Positions 1-10,975 of a stretch of 64,000 nucleotides of DNA are shown here, piece after piece. A program made the translations under genes and the position numbers. Each line of letters begins with the position of its first letter. The stretch's first letter is position 1. Below the pieces are notes generated by a model that was not told where the DNA came from, ran no database searches, and worked only from the letters and a program-made list of their open reading frames with translations. Origin of the DNA: Thecaphora thlaspeos. Its lineage: Eukaryota > Basidiomycota > Ustilaginomycetes > Urocystidales > Glomosporiaceae. The stretch lies in the NCBI GenBank assembly GCA_900291925.1, contig UWYS01000002.1, positions 186,001 through 250,000 on the forward strand, given 5' to 3'.

Positions 1-121
1 ACTCTGGTGTGCTGCTAGCAGGCACGCGAGAGGCGGGAGAAAGGTGATGGTTGTGGGCGATGCAGTGTGGTGCGGTGCGGTGTGGTGCGGTGCAGAAGGA
101 AAGAAGATTGGAGACAAGGTG

Positions 122-2009
122 CTAAGCCTGCTCCATCTCGACGTCCTTGTGCTGCTTCTCGTTCCTATCTTCCTTCTCCTCGGTGACAGGCTCGGCGTCC
201 TTGGTCGTATCCGCCTTGTCCTCGATATCGTCAGCCCGATTCGTGTCCTCGTCAAGCTTGTTTGCATCGGCCTCTTGCTCCTCCTCGCCATCCTGCTGCT
301 GCTTCTCCTCCTCAATGGGTCTCGCCCTGTCGCCGATCCAGGCCTTTCTCGATAGACCCATGCAACTCCTCAGCCTGAACTCATACGCTCCCTCTTGTCC
401 CCATACGTCTTCCAACTCTTCCTCTTCCAATGTCGCCTTCGCCGCTTGCAGGCGTAGCGCTCGTTTCTCCTCGTACATCTTGGTCTTCTCGTCCAGTGAC
501 GTGGTGGGGTGGGGATTGGTGATGACTTCTTCGATCTCCTGGATCAGTGCGCATTGGGCCGTGACGGTATATGTAGGGTAGAGGGTGGCCACACTAAGCG
601 GAGCAGTCGGTACGCCCAGCACCGATTCGTTCAACCCATTGACATATCGGAAGAAGGGAGCAGGTAGCTCCTTGATCGCCTTTCTCGTCATCGGTCCATC
701 TTGCCGTCCCGGTGTGGCGGTATCGTCGTCGTCGCCGTCCGACTCGCCACCTGCCGACCCGGCGCGAGGAAGCTTGGATCGCGACCGCCCCACCTGCTTC
801 TTGAGCAGCCGGTTGATCGTCTCGATCTTGTCGTCTTCGAGCTTCTTCTCGCTCTGGTTCTTTCGCTTTCGTGCCGTTTCTGAGCGTCGGAGAGCCAGCT
901 CGTTTTCGGTAAGTTTGCGTTTCTTGGATTTGTCGGCTACAGTGGAGGGAGAGAGAGGGAGGCGAGGGGAAGGAGAGGGGAGGTCAGCGAGTGTGTCAAG
1001 AATAAGGCGGCCAAATGAGAGAGAGCACGGGAAACGCACTCATCGGCAGCTCCAGCAGGCCAGCCTCGAGGTCCTTGTTTCCCTTTGCCAGCTGTCGCGC
1101 CGTCTTTGCGATCATTGGGGAGTCGAGCGCTGCTCTGCTGGCACCACCTCCACCAACGGCGGCGTCTAGCTCGTCGACACCGTCGTCTGTCCCGCTCATA
1201 GGCTCGCCATCCTCGCCGGCATCAAGAGCAGAGAGGGAGGGTGATGCGGATCCATCGAGGTCCGGATCGTCTTCGTCCTCTTCTTCGTCGTCGTCCTTGC
1301 CGCCCCTGGAAGGACGCGCCTTCCACTTGATCCTGGTGATGCTCTTGGGCTTTGACGCCGAAGACGACGAGGCATCTGCCGCCGCTGATAAATTTGCTTT
1401 GCCCTTTGGCGTCGCCTTTGATCTGGACGAGGATGGCGCGGATACCTTGCCGCCTTTCGACGCCGGCGTGGACGCGGCTGCTGCCTTGCGCGCTGAAGAA
1501 GGCGAGCGACGGAGGGTGACCTTGAGGCTTGTCCCCTTCCTGACCGGCGTGCTGGTCGTGGCAGCGGAAGCTGAGGAGGCCGTAGTGTTCCGAGCGGCCG
1601 CTGCTCTTGATCGCGCCGTTCCCTTTGTGATCGCCGACGGTGCATCGTCCTCATCCGCCAGCTCGTCTCTAAATTCATCGTCGCTCTCCTCATCTTGCAT
1701 CTCGTCCGCATCTTCGTCGTCATCCTCCATCTCTCCATCGTCATCCTCTCCCTCTGCGTCCTCGTCTACGCCGCCCTCCACCTGCTCCATCATCTCGCCT
1801 TCGTCCTCTTCCTCTTCGTCGCGAAGGACACGGCGTCGGTTCTTGGATGGTGTGCGCATGACGGTTACCTGCTCATCGTCTTCCATCTCTCCGTCATTTC
1901 CCAAGAGCTGTTCGTCGCCGGTCAGCTCGGAGCCGTCAGAGAGGTTGCCAAAGTCGGGCGCGGGCGCGGGCGGTGGTGGTGGTGGTGGTGGTGGTGGTGT
2001 TATCCGCAT
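122..2009 (-). CDS. IES2: INO80 chromatin-remodelling complex subunit Ies2 (PAPA-1 domain)
   Basis: Two exons (2009-1040 and 936-122) joined across a 103-nt intron (GTGCGT...TAG) give 594 residues. The N-terminus opens with a run of about ten prolines followed by long acidic, Ser- and Lys-rich disordered stretches. The conserved part starts right after the splice: KKRKLTENELALRRSETARK and ETINRLLKKQ match the PAPA-1-like region of Ies2/INO80B, rich in basic residues. The C-terminal ~100 residues are Glu/Gln/Asp-rich. In the family this subunit binds the Ino80 ATPase module and stimulates nucleosome sliding in the nucleus. The start is the first ATG after an in-frame TAA directly upstream. A 5' exon beyond 2009 cannot be excluded. 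It is divergently arranged with the Spg1-type gene. Family assignment is firm; the exact start is moderately sure. Confidence 0.85.
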
Positions 2010-2905
2010 TTAAAAGGGGAGGGGGGCGAGGGGACTGGACTACCAGCGTCCTGCGCGGCTGGGGGCGACGGCGGTTTGACCAGGAGTTGGCCGGGGCTGG
2101 AGCTGGCGCTGGGGCCAGGGGGCTGAGCGCCGATTGACTCTGGAGTGAAGTGCTGGGTGCGGCTCGACCGAGAGTCCTTGGTGAGGCGGCCAGGCCAAGG
2201 TTTAGCTTTTCGGGCGATGCGATCCGCGCTTAAGGCAAAAGAGCAGCAAAAAAGCAGCTGGCTAGCTAGCTGACGGTAGGCGGGCGGTCGAGGGCGGTGA
2301 TAAGCAGGTTCGTGGGATGGGTGACGGTAAGCGGGTCGTCGGAAGGGCCGTAGGAGGGCTCGCTCCTGCTTCGGCCTTTGCGCTGCCTCCACGGGAGGGT
2401 CCGTTTAATCGGGAAAAATGAGCGGCGGATATCGGGAAGCAGCGAGGCTCGACGGCTGAAACAGGCAGGTGTTGGTCTCGGGGCGGCCGCCGCCGCTGCC
2501 GCACGGTGCAACACACTCTCTGACCGTCTGAGCTGTCCCTGCTGCACTCTTTCACCCTTCCGTCCCTCTGTTCATCGCAGCGAATCTAAACATCACCATT
2601 CTCTTCGGCACCGCACCCGGGAAGCTGGACGCACCCTCCAAGGCAAAATTACCCCGCCAAGCACACAGCCTTCCGACACGACTATCCCCGTCCGGAACGA
2701 AGCGGCGGACACGCGCTCAACAGGCGCCCAAAGCGCACATCGAGGTATTAGGCAGCTGGCTGTCTCCGAGCTTCCTCCTCCTGCTCTGTTCGACGTTCTT
2801 TGTACGCACAACCATCACCACCATCGGACCTGTCAGTGAGCACCCAAGCATAGAGCGGCGGACCGCGCCCCCCTCGGCCTTCGTCACGAACAGCAGTTGC
2901 CACTG
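2010..2905. promoter_or_regulatory. divergent intergenic region between Ies2 and Spg1 genes
   Basis: About 0.9 kb separates the two divergent starts, so it should hold both promoters and 5' UTRs. It contains CT-rich stretches and a CAT/CAC-rich piece near 2800-2830. I see no convincing TATA box or coding exon. Confidence 0.5.
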
Positions 2906-3857
2906 ATGTCCAGACCATCCTCATCGCACAACGACATGCCCTCGAGCTCGCCCGAGAAGAGCAGGTACGTTGATTCATCTCTCTGTGACTCTCTACTGCG
3001 ATTGACCGACGGGCGCAGCTGATACTGACGCCTTATACTTGCTCATGTTGTCGTTCTACCTGCCAGCGTGATTCTCAAGGTAGGGATGGTGGGCGACTCC
3101 CAGATCGGCAAGACGAGCCTCATGGTGCGCTACGTCGAGGGGAGCTTCAACGAAGACTACATCCAGACTCTCGGCGTCAACTTCATGGAGAAGACCATTT
3201 CGATCCGCAACACCGAAATCACATTCAGCATCTGGGACTTGGGCGGACAGAGGGAGTTTGTCAACATGTTGCCGCTCGTTTGGTAAGTCGACTTGTCCCG
3301 CCCCCCTCCCCTCTGCTTTCTCAACGCCTCCTTACGGCACTCATCTCTAACTTGGTTCTCCCTCCTCTTGTCGGCTCGTGTAGCAACGACGCGGTCGCCA
3401 TCCTCTTCATGTTTGATCTCACGCGCAAGTCGACTCTCAATTCGATCAAAGAATGGTACCGTCAAGCGAGGGGGTTCAACAAGACGGCCATCCCCTTTCT
3501 CGTCGGAACAAAGTACGACCACTTCGCCACGCTATCAAAGGAGGAGCAGGAAGAGACGACGAAGCAGGCCCGAAGGTTCGCACGAGCCATGAAGGCCCCG
3601 CTCATCTTTTGTTCGACTTCGCACTCGATAAACGTTCAGAAGATCTTCAAGGTGCTGCTGGCAAAGGCGTTTGACCTGAAATGCACCATCCCCGAGATCA
3701 AAGGTGTAGGGGAGCCGATCCTGATCTATGTGAGTGGGTCAGCATGCACACTCCAATCTGTAAGAAACGAAAGGCGAGAAGGCAAAGCAAGGAAGCGAAG
3801 CTCACCAGCCACCTTGCTCTCTTGTCGTGGGTCGATGTGCCGCAGCTTGAAACATAG
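2906..3857 (+). CDS. SPG1: Septum-promoting small GTPase Spg1/Tem1
   Basis: Four exons: 2906-2964, 3067-3282, 3384-3729 and a short last one proposed at 3846-3857, giving about 210 residues, close to the family's usual ~200. The P-loop is GDSQIGKTS (residues ~29-37), the switch II motif WDLGGQ, and the guanine-specificity motif GTKYD. The block VNMLPLVCNDAVAIL across the second splice is a hallmark of Spg1/Tem1 rather than Ras, Rho or Rab. There is no C-terminal prenylation cysteine, as expected. In yeasts this GTPase sits at spindle poles and triggers the septation initiation/mitotic exit network. The first three exons are certain. The last exon is the least sure: I chose the acceptor at 3843-3845 because it ends the protein three residues after the conserved ILIY. 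Readthrough or an acceptor near 4020 would add an unlikely tail. Confidence 0.9.
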
Positions 3858-4264
3858 CCTTCCGATCGTCACCTATCCCTTTTTTCCCTCTCTTTCTCCA
3901 TCTCTTACCCCGAAGCAACCCCATATACCTCCGTCTCGTACAAGCTGTCCCGCTCTGTCTCTTCCTGCCTTACCAAGCCTATATCCAACTACCTACCCTT
4001 GCTGATTTTCTATTTCCTCTCAGAGCATCATGGGCATCGATCGGCACCAGCATTCTCCCTGTCACTTGTGTACATCCTATCCTTCTCTTCTTTCTCAGGG
4101 TGGCATACGGATCCATGACGCTCTTTCTCGGCCGATCAGGAACGCGTCGTTCGACGGGGAAGTGCTTCCAACCCCCCTTCTGCACTTCGTATCTGTGCAG
4201 AAGGATCACCGAACGTGTGATTAGAATCTGCAGAGGGACCTTGCATCTCGGGATAGGGAGCTGA

Positions 4265-6217
4265 CTACAGACCAAGACCTTCCATCCGACCGTTCATGAT
4301 GTTATCGGGGTCATCCACCTGCCATGCACCCGGCATCTTGTCGAAGTCAAGAGGCCCGCCAGTACCGCCGGCGGGGGTAGCCGGCGTCTGAGGTGTTGGC
4401 GTGCCCTGTCGATCCATATCGTCAACGTGTTGACCGCCGGAAGCGACGAGGTCAGGTAGCGGGTCGGCATAAATCTCCTCGTCGTCGTCGGATAGCGAGC
4501 TTCTGGAAGGGGGTTCATGGCTAGGGTCGGCTTGCTCGGCTTCGACGCCAAAGAAGGGGTGAAAGTAAGATTCGTCGCCGCCTTGCTGCGTTTGTCTATC
4601 CTCGACGAAGCTGTCGAAGCGATTGCTGGACGTAGCCGCACGTCTCGGAGGCGGAGCAGGTCGGAGAGCCGAGAGTGACGTTCCAAACCCTTCCGTCAGG
4701 AACGGATTGGTCGCGGCACGAGGTCGAGGTCTCTGCACAGGAGGACGTGTGCGCGGGAGGGTCGAGAACGGCATCGCCGGTGGCGATGAAAGGGATGAAG
4801 CGTGGAACGACGGAAGCGAGAGACCGTCCGGGACAGCAGCGTGGTCATCGGCGAATGGGTCGCGATCGGCCAGCTCGGAAGAGGCTCGGTGCTCTATCCA
4901 TCGATGACCAGACACTCCAGCCCTCGACAAGGCCCCCGTGATCGATGGGCGCGGGTCAATCGGTGTCTGAACGAAGATGTCGAAGTCCGTAAACATAGCT
5001 GCCGTTGAGGGGGCGGGATGAAGCTGGGATCGTGGCAACGTCGTAACGGCCGGCGTGTAGGGAGGTGGCGCATCGCTCTCACCGGCGTGGTGAGAACGGG
5101 AACGCCGTCGCGAAAGGCCCGTCTCGCCGATCGCACCACCGCTGAGCAGATTGACACCACGGTCGATCGGCCTAGACGCCGTCCTGCGTGGGTGGGGATT
5201 CGACGGCGGCGACGGCAACGACGGCAGGGCGCGGTGCAGACGACAGCTGGAGGCGCCAGCGCTAGCGTAGGCATCCGGATTGGACTCTGACGCTGCTTCT
5301 GGCGCTACGCCTTCGTCCTCGTTCTGGAATGACTCCCATCTGCCAGCACGTGCCGACTTCGCGAAGGTCCGGAAGGAAGATGGCGAGGAGGAAGTGTCCT
5401 TCTGCGTGTTGCTGACGGTGGTGACGGACTGGAGCGCGACGGACGACAACATGGACGACGAAGACTTGCTGCCTCTGATGATAGAAGGGCCGGGAAGGCG
5501 CCACGACCCAGTCGCACCGGAAGCGGCGAGCCTAGCTTCGGAAGACGGCACCTTTGGCTCGGCGGAGCTGTCGCCCGCAGCCGCTGAGCTGGCTCGACCC
5601 CTAAGCCAGCTGCTGCTGGTTCCGGACTGCACCGGTCGCTGCAGAGTATCCGAAAACGAAGCGGCAACGTGCCGAAGAGGAGGTGGAGAAGATGAGGGCG
5701 CCGCCGCCGCCACTGAGCTCGAGTCGGCAGTTGGCGTGAGCAGGTTCGAAGAGGACTTTGACCTCTCCCTAGGCCGGCGCGATGATGTGCTGCCGCTGGC
5801 TTCAGCTCCGTCGGCATCGGCCGATCCACTCTTGTCGTCGGAGGGCCACGCCTGCGTCTGTTCGGTCTCGACGGCTCGGGCCGAGCGGGAGGCGTGCGGC
5901 GAGTGGTCCGACGACGCGCTCGAGGCGGCGTAGAGGCGCTCGTCTGCGTAGGGGCTGTGTTCGGGCTTGAGGTTGTAGTGTCGGTCCAGCTCCGAAACGC
6001 TGTTGAAGCGAGTCCCGCAGGCGATGCAGATGGTGTTACGCTTCCGGCGAGGCGAGGTGAGGTTGTTCGGGCGGCTGAGCGAGAGCGGCTGGACGTTTGA
6101 GGCCGAGATGGTCTGCTGCGTCGGTATCGCCCCAGTGATGTGATCAAGCAGCGTGTTGGTGCGAAGGAACAAGTCGTTGAGGCGGGAAGACGCCTTGGGC
6201 AGGTTGAGCGACGGCAT
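4265..6217 (-). CDS. Hypothetical protein with one C2H2-like zinc finger and a long disordered tail
   Basis: A single open frame of 650 residues from the ATG at 6217; the frame stays open upstream to 6490, so a longer N-terminus is possible. Residues ~60-87 form one zinc-finger-like unit (TICIACGTRFNSVSELDRHY, Cys64/Cys67 with His80/His87; the His spacing of six is wider than usual). The remainder is low-complexity and Ser/Pro-rich. It contains a PPPY motif, an NPF motif in a PRAATNPF context, and acidic DPFADD and DDDEEIYADPLPD stretches. NPF and DPF motifs are known ligands of EH domains and clathrin adaptors, and PPxY of WW domains, so a trafficking scaffold is as possible as a transcription factor. 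I do not recognise the protein. It converges with the Spg1-type gene. Confidence 0.6.
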   Translation of the reverse strand: MPSLNLPKASSRLNDLFLRTNTLLDHITGAIPTQQTISASNVQPLSLSRPNNLTSPRRKRNTICIACGTRFNSVSELDRHYNLKPEHSPYADERLYAASSASSDHSPHASRSARAVETEQTQAWPSDDKSGSADADGAEASGSTSSRRPRERSKSSSNLLTPTADSSSVAAAAPSSSPPPLRHVAASFSDTLQRPVQSGTSSSWLRGRASSAAAGDSSAEPKVPSSEARLAASGATGSWRLPGPSIIRGSKSSSSMLSSVALQSVTTVSNTQKDTSSSPSSFRTFAKSARAGRWESFQNEDEGVAPEAASESNPDAYASAGASSCRLHRALPSLPSPPSNPHPRRTASRPIDRGVNLLSGGAIGETGLSRRRSRSHHAGESDAPPPYTPAVTTLPRSQLHPAPSTAAMFTDFDIFVQTPIDPRPSITGALSRAGVSGHRWIEHRASSELADRDPFADDHAAVPDGLSLPSFHASSLSSPPAMPFSTLPRTRPPVQRPRPRAATNPFLTEGFGTSLSALRPAPPPRRAATSSNRFDSFVEDRQTQQGGDESYFHPFFGVEAEQADPSHEPPSRSSLSDDDEEIYADPLPDLVASGGQHVDDMDRQGTPTPQTPATPAGGTGGPLDFDKMPGAWQVDDPDNIMNGRMEGLGL

Positions 6218-7514
6218 CGTAGAAGGTAGGGAGTCCGAGGCTGGCAGGCAAGAGAGGCGATCTTGATACCTAGACTCTGGCTCCGAGTGGAGAGAGACCA
6301 GAGGAAGGGGAAACGACAAGGATGACCACGACGATGAGAAGGGGAAACGGGTAGTCAAGGAGACGAGTAGCGGAAGGGCCGACAGGCGGGAGAGGCCTCT
6401 GGGGCTTGCAGCGTGGGAGAGCGGGAGAGGCCGGCGTCTAAGGCCAAGAGGAGCCGCTCCCTCAAAGTGGTTGACCAGAGAGGAAAACAAGCTCCGGTCA
6501 CGGCGGGCTAGATTTAGCTGTCGGCGAACGAACGTGTGAGGCGAAGGTTACGTATGGGAGGGCGTGAGCCGCTGAGGAAAGCCAAGAGCAAGACCAGCTA
6601 ATTGATATTTTGAGGATCCTTGATCGCGACACAAGGGCAGAGCAGCGGATGAAGCGGCCGTCGAAGGACTCCGATCCTCACGACTTGATTTCGCTGACTA
6701 GTTACTACATATGTAACTACGGGTCGGATGGTTATGCGGGCGAGCCGAAAGGCCAAGGCGACTTTTTAGTTGTAGCGATGGCCCTTGAAGGAGCTGCACT
6801 CAGCTATCTATCCTCCCGCTCTCCCGCGGTATCAAGAGCTGGCCGTCGTGGGCCCCAGCTTGGTCTTTGCTTAGAGTGGCAGCAAGCAGGAAGGTTGCGC
6901 GACTATGACTCATGCCCGTCCCGGTGCCATCGTTGAGCTGGCGAAGCGGAGATGATGACGGCATCTCGACAGGCTCTTTTCGGAAAAGCCGAGCCGCTTC
7001 AACGCAGGGCCAGCTTGGGGCCTCGCACGCACGCTCCACCCAGTTGCCCCACGGCTTCGGCGATGGCCTCTCGGCCGCTTCGACGGCCAGCAACACGTCG
7101 TCAGGCTTTCCCCTCGAAGCCAGCCAGCGCTTAGGCGGCCGTTAGACGGAGTGGCGCGGGGACTAAGCTTAGGGTTCGTCGTCCAGGGTCCTGCATGAAG
7201 GCGCTTGGCAGTCCTGCCGATAGAGAGAGTGTAGGCATGATGCCGGTCACTACTGCCTTTCCTCGGAGCCGGAGCCGCCTCTTTCTCAAGCCTTGCTTGT
7301 GTTAACTCGCGCGAGACGAATCGGTTGGCCTAGAGCGCGTCTGGATGACCCAGGCGTGTCCGCGCACGACGAGTCCTGCAGACTGTGTTTACTCGCGCGA
7401 GCGTGCTAAGCTTGCTGGCTGGCCAATGCCTAACTCAGATCCTCCGCTCCCGCCACCGTCGTATCTATCTCTCGCGGCCGCTTCGCGCCTTTCGTCCTTC
7501 ACAGTCGCGGGACC
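6218..7514. other. intergenic region without recognised gene
   Basis: About 1.3 kb between the divergent zinc-finger-like gene and the LYRM2-type gene. Short open frames here show no family resemblance and no codon pattern I trust. It probably holds both promoters. Confidence 0.4.
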
Positions 7515-8076
7515 ATGACAATACCGACGCTGCCGCTGCGAGCCCGCGCCCACTATGCCGGCTCCAAGTTGACGCTGGAGCACTTCCTGCTTCGGGGTAA
7601 GGCGCTCGGCCTCTACCGCAACTTTCTCCGTGCGACAAGAGGTGCGTCGTACCCCTCCATCCCGGGAAGCAATACGATGGCGACCAATGTGCTGACTTCC
7701 TGGACGAGACCTTCTCTTGGCTGCGCCTCGCTGAAAACAGACATTCCTAACCCAGAGGCTCGATGGGAGACGATCCAGTTCTTCCGCACCGACTTTGACA
7801 GGTACAAGCACGAGGACAACCTCGTACGTCGCTCTCAGCCTCCCATACAACCGCTCTGCCCGTCTGATAGCAGGCTTGCTCACTCGCTTGCTCTTCTGCT
7901 TCACGTTCTCCCGCCCTACTCGACCGCAGGACCGCATCCGCGACCTCTTGACACAGGGTGGCATCTTTCTCAAGCAGATGCAAGGCCAGATGACACTATC
8001 CGCAGCATCTTCAGGCTCGGGCACCAACAAGCTGAGGGGAACGCGGACGACAACGTCGAGTGTTAGTCGCTTGTAG
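7515..8076 (+). CDS. LYRM2: LYR-motif protein of the LYRM2 type
   Basis: Three exons (7515-7641, 7741-7823, 7930-8076) encode 118 residues. The N-terminal helix LTLEHFLLRGKALGLYRNFL carries the LYR tripeptide at residues 33-35. It is followed by DIPNPEARWETIQFFRTDF and, after the second intron, IRDLLTQGGIFLKQMQG, the same order as in vertebrate LYRM2. LYR proteins are small mitochondrial matrix helpers that bind acyl carrier protein and act in Fe-S cluster delivery or respiratory-complex assembly; LYRM2 has been linked to complex I. The basic, acid-poor N-terminus is compatible with mitochondrial import. The start ATG has a good context (GGGACCATGA), and both splice joins restore the family sequence exactly. 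Confidence 0.85.
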
Positions 8077-8616
8077 GCGTCCTCGTAGCCGCAGCAAAAG
8101 TCGATCGGCTGCGCGACCAGCAAGCAGGCCGTGGCATATATGCTCTTTCCTCTTTCGGGTCGTTGATCTTCCCTGCTCGTTCCTGTCCTCATAGGATACC
8201 ATATCTTCCATCCGTCTGAGTTATATAGCTACTTAGCCACCATCGTTGCTTACGCAGATGGCCTGGGTCGTCGGTGTTGGCGGTACAAAAGTGTGGCGGT
8301 AATGGCGGGAGGCAACAGTGGATTTAATTTCGGAACCGAGGGTCGCGCCGGGCTGTTGGGCCAGGCCGGGGTGATCGCGCCCTACTTCCGACTTTTGAGA
8401 ATCCTCGCTGCACGCGGGCTGGCCCCGCCTTTCGCATCACCATCATCTCCATTCCCCCAACACCAACGCCGACGCCGACCCCACCTCATACCCACAGATT
8501 CAGTAGCTTCAGTACCCTTTTGACCTGGTCAGCACGCCGCCGCTGCGCTCCTCATTCGGCTCCCTCTTTTGTTTCGCCCCTCGGTGCGAACCACCCCGCT
8601 CAGACCGCTGCTCACC
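8077..8616. promoter_or_regulatory. upstream region of the SmB gene
   Basis: About 540 nt between two same-strand genes. The part from about 8440 on is CT-rich, as expected of a fungal promoter and leader. No other feature seen. Confidence 0.35.
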
Positions 8617-9577
8617 ATGCCTCCGACCAAGCCGAAAGGCGGTAAGATGATGACGCTCATCAACTATCGCCTCCGCATCACGCTCAACGACTCGCGCCAG
8701 ATCGTCGGTCAGCTGCTGGCGTTTGACAACCACATGAACCTCGTCCTGACCGACTCGCAAGAGTACCGCAAGATCAAGTCAAAGAAGGCCAAGGCCGCTG
8801 CCGCTGCCGCCTCCACGAAAGCCGAAGGCGACGAGGATGAGGACGACGAGATGGACGGCGGTGTGAAGGGCGCGATGGGCGTGCCGGAGCAGAAGAGGAC
8901 GCTGGGCATGCTCATCCTCAGAGGAGAGAACATCGTGTCAATGAGCATCGAGAGCCCACCGCCTGCGGATAACCAGAAGGACGCCACGGTAAGTCACAAA
9001 CGACCTCGATGCAAGAAGGGCGAAGCTCTTTTCAGCAGCGTTCGTTCGCTCTTCCTCGCATCAAGCTCCATGCTGACCCTTTTGTCCCACCCGCTGCCCT
9101 CTTTGCTTCCTCTTTCTCCCACGACAGCTGCCACCCGGCCCCGGTCGACCGACGGCGATGGGCCGAGGCATCGGTCTCTCTGGCCCTCCTCCTCCCGGCA
9201 TGGGCGGTCCCGGCGTTCCGCCCATGATGGCTCGACCCATGGCTTACAACCGTCCGCCTCCACCTCCCGGCATGCCGGGCATGCCCCCGCCGCCAGGCAT
9301 GCCATCAGGTCCTCCGCCTGGCTTCGCTGCACGACCCCCTCCCGGCTTCCCCGCCGGCCCGCCCGGTGGTATGCCTCCCGGTGGACCGCCGCCTGGCTTC
9401 CCTCCTGGTGGATACAGAGGTGTCCCTCCTCCTGGGTAAGTCTTGTCGCAAGCTGGCCGGACAGAAGAAGCGAATGGAATTGCGAACAGTCTGCTGACAG
9501 AACGTTCTGGATCCCCTCTTGATTCCTCTCCCATCCGCCACGACAGTTTCGGCATCCCCCCTCGACCTCCGCAGTAA
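8617..9577 (+). CDS. SMB1: Small nuclear ribonucleoprotein-associated protein B (SmB/SmB')
   Basis: Three exons (8617-8988, 9128-9435, 9547-9577) encode 236 residues. The Sm fold is clear: Sm1 with LINYRLRITLNDSRQIVGQL and AFDNHMNLVL, and Sm2 with LGMLILRGENIVSMSIE. Between them lies an Ala/Lys-rich and then acidic insert of about 35 residues. The second and third exons encode a Pro/Gly/Met-rich tail with repeated PPPGM and PPPGF units, ending in IPPRPPQ; such tails in SmB bind WW and GYF domains. The protein is part of the heptameric Sm ring on U1, U2, U4 and U5 snRNAs in the spliceosome. Exon joins keep frame and family sequence. Confidence 0.95.
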
Positions 9578-10234
9578 CCCGGCTCTCTCCATAACCCAAC
9601 TTCAACGTCACCTGCTCACCGCACCGCCCAAAACCTGTCCTCCGACGAGCAAGCGCAGACGCGCACAAGTACAATGTCGACACAAAGCACCCCCTCCGCC
9701 CTCTTCCGAATCTCTGGTCTCTTGTTCCTTCTTCCATGTACTGTTACACTGCCTCTCCAATCATGATATGCTCGATACACCGCCGTGGATGTGTGAGTTT
9801 GTACCTCCAAACTTGTCCTCAGCCGTCGCGACGGTTTCGCTAACTTCTCCCTTTTACAGGCTTGGACCTTCCATCTCCTCCAGCAACGACCTTGGCAGAA
9901 TAGCAGGACTCATCGTATCGGCCATCGTGAGGTGAATGTTGCTGACGGATTGAGGCATGAGGTTCTATTCTTTGACCTATGACAGGGGATGGGCATGTGG
10001 TGAAGGGTCAGGTCCAAATTCGTATGTACAGCAAGGAGGAGTCAGAAGAGGAAGACGAGAAAGAGAGAAAGGGAGAGGGACTGGTAAGAGCAAAGTATTC
10101 ATCATCGACAGGGAAGTGACAGGAAGATGGGCGAATGGACGCGGGAGGGAGGTAGGAAGCTGGCATAGTCAATGGGCGGGTGCGCGAGGGGAAGGGAGTA
10201 GCGGGCATCGAGTGCGCGGCTGCAAGGAGCGGGC
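9578..10234. other. intergenic region between converging SmB and WW-protein genes
   Basis: About 650 nt containing two converging 3' ends. Purine-rich on the + strand near 10040-10090. No coding exon recognised. Confidence 0.4.
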
Positions 10235-10975
10235 CTAGAAGTCGCCACCCATGTCGTCGCCGCCGAAATCGTCGCCTCCTCCGCCGTCTTGGTATCCGTC
10301 TTCGTAGGCGTTGTCCATACTGTTGGCCAGCATCGCGCCGCCAAGCATACCGGCTCCCAGACCGAGCGCCGCGCCTCCAGCCATGCCCATACCGCCTCCG
10401 CCACCGCCCCCGCCGAACCTACGCTGCGGTTGAGCCATCATGGGCTGCCCTCCGTACATGGGCTGACCGTATCCGCCGCCGCCACCGAAGGGCATTTGGT
10501 GCTGCTGGTGCTGCGACGGGCCAAAGAAGCCGCGGTTGTCGTTGGACGGTGGCGGCCCTCCCGCTGGAGGTGCGTACTGCTGCTGCTGCTGCGGCGCACC
10601 GCCGCTGCTGTTTTCGTCATTCGGGTGCACCCAAATCGAGCGGGGAGGTGTCGCTTTGGTGTCAACGTAAAAGTGGCGGTTGTAGCTGGGTGGGTGGATG
10701 GCGGGGCGCGGACAGGAAAAGGAGCACATTGTTCAGCACGGTCACGCTCAGTGATATCGCTGTAGAATCCACTCGGGTGGCACTCACTTGCTGTCCCACT
10801 GCCTAATCCAGCCATCGGGTAACGGGCGGTTGTCATCGCCACCCTTTTCGCCGCCTGGAGTGCCGCCGCCGTACTGCTGCTGCTGCTGGCCGTAGCCAGA
10901 CTGGCTGCCGTACTGCTGCGACTGGGGCCGCATGCCGCCACCGGCCTTTGCGGCTAGCTTGTCGAGGAATCCCAT
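10235..10975 (-). CDS. WW-domain protein, Wwm1-like
   Basis: Two exons (10975-10788, 10685-10235) encode 212 residues. A single WW domain is split by the intron: LPDGWIRQWDSN before and at the join, then YNRHFYVDTKATPPRSIW, with both signature tryptophans and the aromatic pair. The N-terminus is Gln/Gly-rich. The C-terminal half is Gly/Met-rich with a hydrophobic GGAALGLGAGMLGGAMLAN segment followed by an acidic Gly/Asp-rich end. This order (WW, Gln/Gly linker, small-residue hydrophobic stretch) resembles fungal Wwm1-type proteins, which interact with the yeast metacaspase. The equivalence is an inference from architecture. WW domains bind PPxY or Pro-rich ligands. It is divergently transcribed from the Sds3-like gene. 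Confidence 0.75.

Noticed and set aside
3283..4005. Unspliced reading of the Spg1-type gene through to a stop at 4005
   Set aside because: It would add about 90 low-complexity residues after the conserved family end; a standard donor lies exactly at the end of the conserved ILIY.
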